From Clavibacter sp. B3I6 (GTDB lineage Bacteria; Actinomycetota; Actinomycetes; Actinomycetales; Microbacteriaceae): a stretch of 64,000 nt of DNA. A model generated the notes under the pieces. It was not told the origin of the DNA. It did not search any database and saw only the letters and a program-made list of their open reading frames with translations. Position 1 is the stretch's first letter. Each line of letters opens with the position of its first letter. The translations under genes and the position numbers were made by a program. Positions 7,787 through 16,175 of the stretch are shown here, piece after piece. The stretch spans positions 1,674,001 to 1,738,000 of the forward strand of contig NZ_JAUSYL010000001.1 of assembly GCF_030816895.1 (NCBI RefSeq), in the 5' to 3' direction.

Positions 7787-8767
7787 TCAGCGGCGGGCGA
7801 GGCGCTCGGCCAGCTCGACGGCCCAGTAGGTGAGGATCGCGTCGGCGCCGGCCCGCTTGATGCCGAGGACGCTCTCCTCGATGGCGCGCTCGCGGTCGAT
7901 CCAGCCGTTCTGCGCGGCGGCCTCGATCATCGCGTACTCGCCGGAGATCTGGTACGCCCAGACGGGCACGGCGCTCGAGGCGGCGACGTCGGCGAGGATG
8001 TCGAGGTAGCTCATGGCGGGCTTCACCATGACGACGTCGGCGCCCTCCTCGATGTCGAGCTCCACCTCGCGCATGGCCTCGCGGCGGTTGCCGTTGTCCA
8101 TCTGGTACGTGCGGCGGTCGCCCACGAGCTGCGAGTCGACGGCCTCGCGGAACGGGCCGTAGAAGGCGCTCGCGTACTTGGCCGCGTAGGCGAGGAGCGC
8201 GACGTCGTGGTGCCCGGCGTCGTCGAGGGCCTCGCGCACGGCGGCGACCTGGCCGTCCATCATGCCGCTGAGGCCGAGGAGGTGGGATCCCGCCTCCGCC
8301 TGGGCGAGGCCCATGGCGCGGTAGCGGTCGAGCGTGCGGTCGTTGTCGACCACGCCGTCGGCGTCGAGCACGCCGCAGTGGCCGTGGTCGGTGAACTCGT
8401 CGAGGCAGAGGTCGGTCTGGACGACGAGCGCGTCGCCGACCTCCTCGATCGCGACGCGCGTGGCGACGTTGAGGATGCCGTCGGGATCGCTCGCGCCGGT
8501 GCCCTCGGCGTCGCGCACGGACGGCACGCCGAACAGCATGACGCCGCCGATGCCCGACTCGGCCGCCTCGACGAGCGCGCGGCGGAGGCTGTCGAGGGAG
8601 TGCTGGGAGACGCCCGGCATCGAGGTGATGGGCGACGCCTCCGCGAGGCCCTCGCGCACGAACATCGGCAGGACGAGGTCGGCCGCGTGCAGGCGCGTCT
8701 CGGCGGTGAGCCGGCGCATGGCCGGCGAGGTGCGGAGACGGCGGGGGCGGTAGTAGGGGGCGGTCAT
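7787..8767 (-). CDS. hemB: Delta-aminolevulinic acid dehydratase (porphobilinogen synthase)
   Basis: At 326 residues the length is normal. Both Schiff-base lysines are visible (Lys197 in AYAAKYASAFYGPF and Lys249 in VMVKPAMSYLDI). It condenses two 5-aminolevulinates to porphobilinogen. The usual three-cysteine zinc segment reads DLCLDEFTDHGHCG, so two cysteines (121, 131) are kept and the middle one is Asp123; the enzyme may therefore be less zinc-dependent. The ATG at 8767 overlaps the TGA of hemD by four bases, implying translational coupling. Confidence 0.96.
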   Translation of the reverse strand: MTAPYYRPRRLRTSPAMRRLTAETRLHAADLVLPMFVREGLAEASPITSMPGVSQHSLDSLRRALVEAAESGIGGVMLFGVPSVRDAEGTGASDPDGILNVATRVAIEEVGDALVVQTDLCLDEFTDHGHCGVLDADGVVDNDRTLDRYRAMGLAQAEAGSHLLGLSGMMDGQVAAVREALDDAGHHDVALLAYAAKYASAFYGPFREAVDSQLVGDRRTYQMDNGNRREAMREVELDIEEGADVVMVKPAMSYLDILADVAASSAVPVWAYQISGEYAMIEAAAQNGWIDRERAIEESVLGIKRAGADAILTYWAVELAERLARR

Positions 8768-9603
8768 TCCGTCGTGCTCCGATCGAGGAGGTCGGCGAGG
8801 CCGGGGAGGCTCGCGGTGTCGACGCGCGGCTCCTCGCGGCGGGCGATGTCGACGAGGGACTGGATGAGGGACGCGGCCGAGCGCTCCGACGCGACCACGT
8901 CGACGCGGACGCCGGAGCGGCGCGCGTCCTTCGCGGTGCGCGGGCCGATGCACGCGATGAGCACGCCGTCGGGCACGTCGCCGAGCTGCTCGTGCACCTG
9001 CTCCGCCACGCTGCCGGACGTGACGAGGATGGCGCGGACGCGGCCCGAGGCGACGTCCTCGCGGATCCGGTCGCTGACGGGCACGCCGACCGTGCGGTAG
9101 GCGACGACCGAGCGGACGTCGTGGCCGCGCGCGATGAGCCCGTCGGTGAGCGTGGGCTTCGCGATCTCCGACCGGAGCGTGAGGACGCGACGGCGCGGGG
9201 ATCCGGCGGCCATCTCGGTCCACTCCTCGAGGAGCGCGGTGGCGGAGGAGTCGATGGAGGGGACGAAATCGACCGTGTAGCCGGCGGCCACCAGCGCCGC
9301 GGCCGTGGTCTCGCCGACCGCCGCGATGCGGGTGCCCGCGGGCACGACGGCGCGGTGCGAGGACAGCACGTCGACCGTGGTGGCGCTCGTGACGGTGAGC
9401 CAGTCGAAGGACCCGGCGGCGAGGTCGGCGAGGGCCGACTCGAGCGCCTGCGCGTCCTGCGTGGCGGCGAAGTTGATCATGGGCGCGACGACGGGCGTGG
9501 CGCCGTGCGCGCGGAGGTCGTAGGCGACGCCGTCGCCCCAGGGGCCGCCGCGCGGCACGAGGACGCGCCAGCCCTTCAGGGGCTTCTGGTCTGTCGAGGT
9601 CAT
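8764..9603 (-). CDS. hemD: Uroporphyrinogen-III synthase
   Basis: This 279-residue protein has the two-domain HemD pattern: an N-terminal GWRVLVPRGGPWGDGVAYDL block, the DWLTVTSATTVDVL motif near residue 80, a second domain starting at RRVLTLRSEIAKPTL, and the C-terminal ILVTSGSVAEQVHEQLG and IGPRTAKDARRSGVRVD segments. HemD closes hydroxymethylbilane with inversion of ring D. The sequence family is poorly conserved, but its place between hemC and hemB with four-base overlaps on both sides makes the call firm. Confidence 0.93.
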   Translation of the reverse strand: MTSTDQKPLKGWRVLVPRGGPWGDGVAYDLRAHGATPVVAPMINFAATQDAQALESALADLAAGSFDWLTVTSATTVDVLSSHRAVVPAGTRIAAVGETTAAALVAAGYTVDFVPSIDSSATALLEEWTEMAAGSPRRRVLTLRSEIAKPTLTDGLIARGHDVRSVVAYRTVGVPVSDRIREDVASGRVRAILVTSGSVAEQVHEQLGDVPDGVLIACIGPRTAKDARRSGVRVDVVASERSAASLIQSLVDIARREEPRVDTASLPGLADLLDRSTTE

Positions 9604-10586
9604 CGGGTCCCTCCCAGCGGCGCGAGGTCGGCCGCTCCGGCGTCGAGGAGCTCGCGGGACACCGGTCCCGCGAGCGTGGAGGCGCGTGCGCCCAGCTGCT
9701 CGAGGTCGAGCCCCGAGGTGTCGAGCTCGTGGCTCGCCGCCATGCGCTGGGATCCGTCGGGCCGGTAGACCACGGCGGTGAGGGCGAGGCGCGCGCTCGT
9801 GACGGTCGCCCACGCGCCGATGGGCGCGGCGCAGCCGGCCTCGAGGGCGGCGAGCACGCCGCGCTCGGCGAGGACCGCGGCGTGCGTGAACGGGTCGTCG
9901 ACGGCCTCGACCGCGCGGCCGACGACCGAGTGCGTCTCGGCGTCCTCGGTGCGGATCTCGAGCGCGAGCGCGCCCTGGCCGGGCGCGGTGGGCCAGCGGT
10001 CGAGCTCGAGGTGCTCGGTCGCGGCGTCGATGCGGCCGATGCGCTCGAGGCCCGCGGCCGCGAGGACCACGGCGTCGAGGTCGCCCGCGCTCACGCGCGA
10101 GAGCCGGGTGTCGATGTTGCCGCGGATGTCGACCACGTCGAGGTCGGGCCGCTCGGCGAGGATCTGCGCGCGGCGGCGCGGGGATCCGGTGCCGACGCGA
10201 GCACCGCGCGGCAGGGTCGCCAGCGTGAGGCCGTCGCGCGCGCACAGCACGTCGCGGGGATCCTCGCGCGCGGGCACGGACGCGACCGTGAGACCCGCGT
10301 AGGGCGTCGTCGGCAGGTCCTTGAGCGAGTGGACCACGAGGTCGCACTCGCCGCGCAGGAGCGCCTCGCGCAGCGCGCTCGCGAACACGCCGGTGCCGCC
10401 GAGGGTCGCCAGGGACTCGCGCGACGTGTCGCCGTGCGTGGTCACGGGCACGAGCTCGACCTCGAGTCCCGACGCGCCGGTGATCTCCTCGGCGATCGCG
10501 CGCGTCTGGGCCAGGGCGAGCGCGCTCCCCCGGGTCCCGATGCGGAGCGTGGTCGTCGGAGCCGGCGTCGTGGGACCGTCCGTCAC
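9600..10586 (-). CDS. hemC: Porphobilinogen deaminase (hydroxymethylbilane synthase)
   Basis: The 328-residue protein starts at GTG 10586, giving a short Thr/Pro-rich leader and then LRIGTRGSALALAQT, the family's N-terminal signature. The active-site DLVVHSLKDLPT is present, as is the dipyrromethane-binding cysteine in LEAGCAAPIGA. It joins four porphobilinogens into hydroxymethylbilane. Its GTG overlaps the hemH TGA and its TGA overlaps the hemD ATG, so the order is hemH-hemC-hemD-hemB. Confidence 0.95.
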   Translation of the reverse strand: MTDGPTTPAPTTTLRIGTRGSALALAQTRAIAEEITGASGLEVELVPVTTHGDTSRESLATLGGTGVFASALREALLRGECDLVVHSLKDLPTTPYAGLTVASVPAREDPRDVLCARDGLTLATLPRGARVGTGSPRRRAQILAERPDLDVVDIRGNIDTRLSRVSAGDLDAVVLAAAGLERIGRIDAATEHLELDRWPTAPGQGALALEIRTEDAETHSVVGRAVEAVDDPFTHAAVLAERGVLAALEAGCAAPIGAWATVTSARLALTAVVYRPDGSQRMAASHELDTSGLDLEQLGARASTLAGPVSRELLDAGAADLAPLGGTR

Positions 10587-11833
10587 GGTGCCAGCCCGGA
10601 GACGGCGGGCTTGAAGCCGAGCCGCACGTTCTCGCAGCAGCCGGGACGGCAGACGTCGTACCAGGGCCCGAGGTCGGTGACGTGGGGGCGGTCGGCGGCC
10701 TTCACGCCGTCGCGGCGCTCCAGCACGAGGTCGATGAGGCCGTCGACGTACGCGGCGTGCACGCCCGGCGTGGGGACGCGCACCGAGTACAGGCCGTTCT
10801 CGGCGGCGGACTCGGTGGCCTCGTTGTCGAGGTCCCACTTGACCTCCATGTGGTCGCTCACGAAGCCGAGCGGCACGATCACGACGGCGCGGCGGCCCTG
10901 CGCGGGCAGCTCGCCGATGGCGTCGTTCACGTCGGGCTCGAGCCACGGCATGGAGGGCGGGCCGGAGCGCGACTGGTAGACGAGCTGCCAGGGCACGTCC
11001 TGCTCGATGCCGAGCTCCTTGCGGACCTCGTGCATCACGACCTCGGCGACCGCGAGGTGCTGCGCCGCGTAGGCGCCGTCCTCGTCGAAGCCGCGCTCGG
11101 CGGGGCCGGACTTGGCGGCGTCCGAGGAGGGGATCGAGTGCGTGGAGAAGAGGATCTCGACGTCGGTCGCGAGGTCGACGGGCGCGCCCTCGGCCTCGAA
11201 GTGCGCCACGACGTCGCGGATGCCGTCGCGCGTGCCCTCGATGAACGGCGTGACGAAGCCCGGGTGGTCGAAGAACTGGCGCACCTTGTCGATGCGGACG
11301 ACGCCCTGCAGGCTCGTGTCCTCGAGCGCGTCCGCGAAGTCCTCGCGGTACTGGCGGCAGGAGGAGTACGAGCTGTACGCGCTCGTGGCGACGGCGATGA
11401 GCTGGCGGTAGCCCTTCTCCTCGGCCTCGCGCAGCGCGTCGTTGAGGTACGGGCCCCAGTTGCGGTTGCCCCACAGCACGGGCAGGTCGATCCCGCGCTC
11501 GGCGAGGCGCGCCTCGAGGGCGGCCTTCAGCTCGCGGTTCTGCTCGTTGATGGGGCTGATGCCGCCGAACGCGCGGTAGTGGTGGGCGACCTCCTCGAGG
11601 CGCTCCTCGGGGATGCCGCGGCCCTGCGTGACGTTGCGGAGGAACGGGATGACGTCGTCCTGGCCCTCGGGACCGCCGAACGAGGCCAGCAGGATGGCGT
11701 CGTAGGCGACGGGCTCCTCGACGTGCGCGGGGCCCATCTTCGCGGCCTCGCTCGCGGCGGAGACGAGGGCGCCGGGTGCGCGCGGGGCGTCGGTGGCGGG
11801 GGCGGGCTTGCGACCCAGGTTCACAGCGGCCAT
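10583..11833 (-). CDS. hemH: Coproporphyrin III ferrochelatase
   Basis: The 416-residue protein shows the ferrochelatase fold: ILLASFGGPEGQDDVIPFLRNV near the N-terminus, the metal-centre histidine in LFSTHSIPSSD, and the glutamate-bearing MEVKWDLDNEA segment. Because hemQ is in the same operon, this enzyme most likely inserts iron into coproporphyrin III (CpfC) rather than protoporphyrin. The C-terminus has a CRPGCC cluster and an internal Cys in SSCRQYRED, a layout resembling the [2Fe-2S]-binding ferrochelatases of some actinobacteria. Its ATG overlaps the TAA of hemQ. Confidence 0.95.
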   Translation of the reverse strand: MAAVNLGRKPAPATDAPRAPGALVSAASEAAKMGPAHVEEPVAYDAILLASFGGPEGQDDVIPFLRNVTQGRGIPEERLEEVAHHYRAFGGISPINEQNRELKAALEARLAERGIDLPVLWGNRNWGPYLNDALREAEEKGYRQLIAVATSAYSSYSSCRQYREDFADALEDTSLQGVVRIDKVRQFFDHPGFVTPFIEGTRDGIRDVVAHFEAEGAPVDLATDVEILFSTHSIPSSDAAKSGPAERGFDEDGAYAAQHLAVAEVVMHEVRKELGIEQDVPWQLVYQSRSGPPSMPWLEPDVNDAIGELPAQGRRAVVIVPLGFVSDHMEVKWDLDNEATESAAENGLYSVRVPTPGVHAAYVDGLIDLVLERRDGVKAADRPHVTDLGPWYDVCRPGCCENVRLGFKPAVSGLAP

Positions 11834-12603
11834 TACTGGAGGACCTCCACGAGCTCGGCGGTGGTGATGCGGCGTCCCGTGTAGAACGGGACCTCCTCGC
11901 GCACGTGACGGCGCGCGTCGGTGTTGCGCAGGTCGCGCATCATGTCGACCAGGTCGACGAGCTCGTTCGACTCGAGCGGGAGGATCCACTCGTAGTCGCC
12001 GAGGCCGAATGACGAGACCGTGTTGGCGATGACGCTCCGGAAGGCCGCGCCCTGGCGGCCGTGCTGGGCGAGCATGCGCCCGCGCTCCTCGGGCGGCAGC
12101 AGGTACCACTCGTAGGAGCGGACGAAGGGGTAGACGCAGAGCCAGTCGCGCGGCTCCTCGTCGCGGAGGAAGCCGGGCACGTGGGCGCGGTTGAACTCGG
12201 CGTCGCGGTGCACGCCCGCGGCGCTCCAGGAGGGGATGAGGGCGCGGATCAGGCGCGCACGTCGGATCTCGCGGTAGGCCCACTGCAGGGTCTCCATCTG
12301 GGGGCCGTGGATCCAGACCATGAGGTCGGCGTCGGCGCGCATGCCGGAGACGTCGTAGAAGCCGCGGACGGTGACGCCCTCCGCCTCGACGATGGAGACG
12401 ATGCCGTCGAGCTCGTCGACCGCGCCGGGCACCTCGCGACCGTCGAGGTCGTCGGGGCGCTGCGGATCGCGGCGGAGGACGGCCCAGAGGGCGTAGCCGC
12501 TGGGGCCGGCCTCGGGGGTCGACGCGTCACCGGGACGCGCCTCTCCGGAGGGGTCGATCGGGGGGACCTGAGATGCCGCCGACTCGGCAGCCGGGATGCT
12601 CAT
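11833..12603 (-). CDS. hemQ: Coproheme decarboxylase (chlorite dismutase-like HemQ)
   Basis: I chose the ATG at 12603 (256 residues) because TGGAG lies six bases upstream; an in-frame ATG at 12612 and one at 12642 are alternatives. The protein carries the HemQ/ChdC signatures YALWAVLRRD, LMVWIHGP, YPFVRSYEWYLLPPEERGRM and LGDYEWILPLESNELVDLVDMMR. The Tyr in SYEWY (Tyr164) matches the reactive tyrosine of actinobacterial ChdC, and His181 in AQHGRQG the proximal heme ligand. It oxidatively decarboxylates coproheme III to heme b, the last step of the coproporphyrin-dependent pathway. The N-terminal 35 residues are low complexity. Confidence 0.94.
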   Translation of the reverse strand: MSIPAAESAASQVPPIDPSGEARPGDASTPEAGPSGYALWAVLRRDPQRPDDLDGREVPGAVDELDGIVSIVEAEGVTVRGFYDVSGMRADADLMVWIHGPQMETLQWAYREIRRARLIRALIPSWSAAGVHRDAEFNRAHVPGFLRDEEPRDWLCVYPFVRSYEWYLLPPEERGRMLAQHGRQGAAFRSVIANTVSSFGLGDYEWILPLESNELVDLVDMMRDLRNTDARRHVREEVPFYTGRRITTAELVEVLQ

Positions 12604-12672
12604 GATCTCCATGGTACGTCGCGCGGACACCCGGCCCCGCATCGGCCGGACGCCCGTCAGATCATTCGCCGC

Positions 12673-13236
12673 CTACCGGGCGTCGCGGCCCGTCAGCGCC
12701 AGCAGCCGGACCTGCAGCGGGGCGTCCTCGCCGACGGGCACGGGCGACGCGAAGAGCCCGCTGGCCTCGAGCGTGTCCTTCTGCGGCGCGAACACCGTCC
12801 ACGTGGCGCGCACGAGCTCGTCGTCGATGCGCTCGTCGGCGCCGGTCGCGCGGGCGAGGTCCCAGCCGTGGATCACGACGTCGGACAGCTGCTCGCGGAG
12901 GTACTCGCGGGCCGGCACGCGGTCGGTCGAGAGCACGACGGGGCGCTCCGGGTCGACGGCCCGCCACGCCTCGAGCGCCTCGCGGGAGTAGCGGCCCCAC
13001 TCGGCGACCAGGTCGTCGTCGAGGTCGCGGATGAGCGGCTTCCCGGTCTCGGCGGTGTGGCCGGCGAGGAGGAGCGGCACCCACTGCTGCTCCTCGATGA
13101 CGTGCGACACCAGCTCGCGGACGTCCCACTCCACGTCGGGCGTCGGGGCCGTCCAGTCGGTGACCGCGCCCAGCCGGTCGGCGAAGCCGCTGTGCGCGCG
13201 GCGGAGGAGGTCGTGCCAGTCGAGGTCGGTGTCCAT
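12673..13236 (-). CDS. DinB/maleylpyruvate isomerase-like metal-binding protein (TIGR03086-type)
   Basis: The 187-residue protein has the four-helix DinB-like layout with candidate metal ligands His in LVSHVIEEQQW (about residue 45) and His in SDVVIHGWDLARATG (about residue 134). The latter is the hallmark of the TIGR03086 group. Many relatives depend on mycothiol, but no reaction is known for this branch. It lies 69 bases beyond the hemQ start on the same strand, with its own start at 13236, so it may be transcribed before hemQ. Confidence 0.75.
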   Translation of the reverse strand: MDTDLDWHDLLRRAHSGFADRLGAVTDWTAPTPDVEWDVRELVSHVIEEQQWVPLLLAGHTAETGKPLIRDLDDDLVAEWGRYSREALEAWRAVDPERPVVLSTDRVPAREYLREQLSDVVIHGWDLARATGADERIDDELVRATWTVFAPQKDTLEASGLFASPVPVGEDAPLQVRLLALTGRDAR

Positions 13237-13332
13237 GGTCGCGCTCCCGTCGGTGGTGTCCCGGGGGAACGTCCGCGGTGGGCGCGCGCATTCCCGGGAG
13301 GCCCGAGCGCGGCCCCGGCCGCCGGGCCCGGA

Positions 13333-14970
13333 TCAGGCCGGGGGCTGCCGGGCGGCGGAGAACTGGTGGCGGGGCGCGCGGAGGGCGCGGAACGGATCCG
13401 TGCCCGCGAGCCCCTGCAGCCCGGGCGCGAGCACCCCGAGGATCCCGACCACCGCCACGAGCACGACGACGAGGCGGGGCCAGCCGGACGCGACCGTGTG
13501 CACCACGGCCATGGGCTCCAGCAGGTTCACGCCGATGAGGAACACGGTCGCCGAGACGGCGAGCGACATGGCCGCGCCGTCCGCGATGCCCACCACGGCG
13601 AGGATCACGAGCACCCACAGGCCGTACCAGGGGTAGACGACGGGCGACATGGCGACGATGCACGCGAACGCCAGCGCGAGGCGGGCCTCGCCCGAGAGCG
13701 TGCGCGTCGTGAGGATGCACCAGGCGGCGCCCGCGAAGCCGAGCAGGATGCCGGCGGTCTTGATCCCGCCCTCGACGGCACCGCCCGGGCCGCCGAGCGC
13801 GTCGACCAGCGGGCCGAACGCACCCGCGGCGAGGCCGAACGGCATGAACCACGAGACGACGGAGACGGGGCTCGACAGCGCGCCGATCCAGCCGAGGCCG
13901 ACGCCCAGCACCTCTCCCCCGAGCGCGAGGAGCCCCATCGCCGCGATGCCGGACGCGGTCCACGCCGCCCAGACGCGGGGGTCGCGCGTGGGCGGGCGCA
14001 GGCCGGGGACGGCGCCCACGGAGCCGTCGACGGCCACGCCCGCGGGCGCGAGGTCGTCGCCGCGGCGGGCGCGCATCTCCGCGTGCACGATGGCGACGAT
14101 CGGCAGGGCGACGAGCGCGATGGGCTTGACCGCGACGGCGGCGGTGACGAGGACCACGGCCAGCACCGGACGGGAGTCGATGGCGGCGAGGAGGCCCGCG
14201 ACCAGCAGCCCCATCATCAGGGCGTCGTTGTGGGCGGCGACCACGAAGTTGAAGATCACGAGGGGGCTCGCGGCGAGGAACCACACGGTCCGCACGGGGT
14301 CGATGCGACGGCGGCGGGCGACGCGGAGGCCGCACGCGACCATCAGCACGACGCCGACGACCGCGACCGCGCGCGCCGCGAGCACCGCCGCCTCGAGCCC
14401 GAGCGCCGTGTCGATCCCGCCGATGCCGCGCTCGATCGCGAGGTGCAGCGGGCCGTAGGGGGCGGGGTTGTGCGCCCAGAGCGGGTCGACGCCCGTGCTC
14501 CGCCAGTCGGACAGCACGGCGGGCCCGTGCTCGTAGGGCGAGAGGCCGGCCCCGAGCACGCGGCCCTGGGCGATGTACGAGTAGACGTCGCGGCTGAACA
14601 GCGGCACGCTCACGAGGAGCGGGGCGGTCCAGAGGGCCGCGAGCCGCAGGGTGGCGCGCAGCCCCGACGCGCCGAGGCGCGGGAGCAGGGCGCCGAGGAG
14701 GAGCCAGGCCGCGGTGAGCATCAGTCCGCCCACCACGACGGCGACGGATGCGGTGCCCGTGGCGACGGGCGACACGCGGAGGGAGCCGACGAGCGGCAGC
14801 CGCGCCAGCTCGGACTCGGCCGGCGCGTGGCCGACCACGACCGAGGCGACGAGCAGCAGGAGCGATCCGCCGAGCCCGACGAGCGCCGGGAGCACCAGCG
14901 GGTGCCGCCCGAGGTCGCCGGGGTCCCGCCCCACCCGACGTCGCGGGAGGGCGGGCTCCCCCGCGGTCAT
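13333..14970 (-). CDS. Polyprenol-phosphate-mannose-dependent alpha-1,6-mannosyltransferase, MptB-like
   Basis: The 545-residue protein has roughly a dozen hydrophobic segments and a GT-C type catalytic loop, FSRDVYSYIAQGRVL, with the conserved Asp expected for polyprenol-phosphate sugar donors. The loop is followed by NPAPYGPLHLAIERG, a pattern of the MptB/GT87-like actinobacterial mannosyltransferases that extend the mannan core of lipomannan-type glycolipids. It would act at the outer face of the cytoplasmic membrane. The ATG at 14970 was chosen; the frame stays open upstream but without family similarity. It lies among other envelope genes, between the two heme blocks. Confidence 0.8.
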   Translation of the reverse strand: MTAGEPALPRRRVGRDPGDLGRHPLVLPALVGLGGSLLLLVASVVVGHAPAESELARLPLVGSLRVSPVATGTASVAVVVGGLMLTAAWLLLGALLPRLGASGLRATLRLAALWTAPLLVSVPLFSRDVYSYIAQGRVLGAGLSPYEHGPAVLSDWRSTGVDPLWAHNPAPYGPLHLAIERGIGGIDTALGLEAAVLAARAVAVVGVVLMVACGLRVARRRRIDPVRTVWFLAASPLVIFNFVVAAHNDALMMGLLVAGLLAAIDSRPVLAVVLVTAAVAVKPIALVALPIVAIVHAEMRARRGDDLAPAGVAVDGSVGAVPGLRPPTRDPRVWAAWTASGIAAMGLLALGGEVLGVGLGWIGALSSPVSVVSWFMPFGLAAGAFGPLVDALGGPGGAVEGGIKTAGILLGFAGAAWCILTTRTLSGEARLALAFACIVAMSPVVYPWYGLWVLVILAVVGIADGAAMSLAVSATVFLIGVNLLEPMAVVHTVASGWPRLVVVLVAVVGILGVLAPGLQGLAGTDPFRALRAPRHQFSAARQPPA

Positions 14971-14992
14971 GACGAGCGCTCCCGACGGGAGG

Positions 14993-15268
14993 TCAGCGAC
15001 GCGCGGCGCGGGCCACGGCCCAGACCACGCCGCCGACCACGACGACGGCGCCCACGCCGACGGCCACGAGGAGCAGCGGGTCCTCGTCGGCCGTGCGGCG
15101 GATGCGGCGACGCAGGTCGGCGATGCCGTCCTTCGCCCGGCGGCGGACGTCCAGCTTCGCCTCGAGGGCATCGAGCGTGGCGGAGATCTCCTCGCGCGTG
15201 TGCTGGATGTCGAGCTTCAGCTCGGTGCGGGACCGGGGTCCCGTGGGGCGGGGGCGGTCAGTGGTCAT
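14993..15268 (-). CDS. DUF3618 membrane-anchored protein
   Basis: This 91-residue protein has the DUF3618 heptad-like region (TELKLDIQHTREEISATLDALEAKLD) followed by a basic stretch and one C-terminal transmembrane helix (about residues 65-87). Its start overlaps the end of the holin-X-like gene by 11 bases. The trio of DUF3618, Holin-X-like and YtxH-like genes is common in actinobacteria and is thought to be envelope or stress related, without a proven role. Confidence 0.82.
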   Translation of the reverse strand: MTTDRPRPTGPRSRTELKLDIQHTREEISATLDALEAKLDVRRRAKDGIADLRRRIRRTADEDPLLLVAVGVGAVVVVGGVVWAVARAARR

Positions 15269-15674
15269 ACTTGCCGGTCCCCTTCACCGCGTCGACGTCC
15301 TCCTTGATGCTGTCCACGGTGTCCTCGGGCGTCGGCGGGACGCCCTTCTTGAACCAGCGGAGGCCGAGCAGGGCCAGCACCACCGTGATGAGGAGGAACA
15401 CGCCCGCGACGATGAGCGCGGCGAGCCACGGCGCGAACGCCTCGGACAGGCCGAGGATCGCGGCGGCGACGAGCACCAGGAACGCGATGAACGCGAAGAA
15501 CAGCGCCACGACGAACAGCGCCGAGCCGATCCCCGCGTGCTTGGCCTTGGAGACGAGCTCGTTCTTGGCCGACTCGATCTCGTCCTTGATCAGCTGGACG
15601 ATGAGCGTCGGCAGGTCGGCGACGAGCCGGACGAGCGAGCGCTTGCTCTTCGGATTGAAGTCCTGATCCGTCAT
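15258..15674 (-). CDS. Actinobacterial Holin-X / DUF1469 family membrane protein
   Basis: The 138-residue protein starts at ATG 15674 with GGAGGG as Shine-Dalgarno. It has an N-terminal amphipathic region (VRLVADLPTLIVQLIKDEI), two strong transmembrane helices (about residues 50-75 and 83-105) and a charged tail. This matches PF07332-type phage holin family proteins, which in actinobacteria are chromosomal and not part of a prophage; no phage genes are nearby. Confidence 0.82.
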   Translation of the reverse strand: MTDQDFNPKSKRSLVRLVADLPTLIVQLIKDEIESAKNELVSKAKHAGIGSALFVVALFFAFIAFLVLVAAAILGLSEAFAPWLAALIVAGVFLLITVVLALLGLRWFKKGVPPTPEDTVDSIKEDVDAVKGTGKYDH

Positions 15675-15706
15675 GCGGGTTTCCCTCCTGGGGATGGGCG
15701 GGCGGG

Positions 15707-16048
15707 TCAGCGGGAGGTGCCGGAGCCGTTCGGCTCGGGCGATGCGGGGTCCATGGTCGGGTACGTGCTGGTCGACGCGCTCGAGGGGGCGGAGCCGCTC
15801 GAGGAGTCCTTCTTGCCGCCGGTGACGGTGCCGACGACCTTCTTGGCGCCGCCGACGACCGCGTGCGCGACGTCGGGGGTGTGGTCCTTCACGAAGCCGG
15901 CCGCGTTGTCGACCTGGCGCTGTACCTTCGGGTCGTCCCAGACCTTCTTGGCGTTCGTGCGGATCTGCTCGTAGCGCTTGCGTCCCGCGCGGGCACCGAG
16001 GACGTAGCCGACACCGGCTCCGGCGACGAAGAGAAGCTTGCCTTTCAT
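15707..16048 (-). CDS. YtxH-like small membrane protein
   Basis: The ATG at 16048 (MKGKLLFVAGAGVGYVLGARAG) follows GGAGATC. The 113-residue product has one N-terminal hydrophobic helix with a glycine-rich GVGYVLGARAGRKRYEQ motif, a charged helical middle (KVWDDPKVQRQVDNAAGFV) and a Ser/Thr/Pro-rich disordered tail. YtxH-type proteins are often linked to general stress, but the function is unknown. It heads a probable three-gene operon with the Holin-X-like and DUF3618 genes. Confidence 0.8.
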   Translation of the reverse strand: MKGKLLFVAGAGVGYVLGARAGRKRYEQIRTNAKKVWDDPKVQRQVDNAAGFVKDHTPDVAHAVVGGAKKVVGTVTGGKKDSSSGSAPSSASTSTYPTMDPASPEPNGSGTSR

Positions 16049-16175
16049 GGGAGATCTCCGATCGTTGAGGGGGCACGTGCTGCACACGTCCGTCCAGCGT
16101 ATCCCTCCGGCAGGTCGCCGTGGTCGGGGGCGGCGGGGCGGACAGTGCCCGGCCAGGGGGCGGTATCGGCCCGCA

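Noticed and set aside
12061..15666. 1201-residue plus-strand frame
   Set aside because: Composition (His/Arg/Asp/Glu-rich) is typical of antisense reading in high-GC DNA, and real genes (mptB and others) lie on the other strand.
15258..15674. Holin-like gene as a sign of prophage
   Set aside because: The family is chromosomal in actinobacteria and no other phage gene, att site or composition shift is present.
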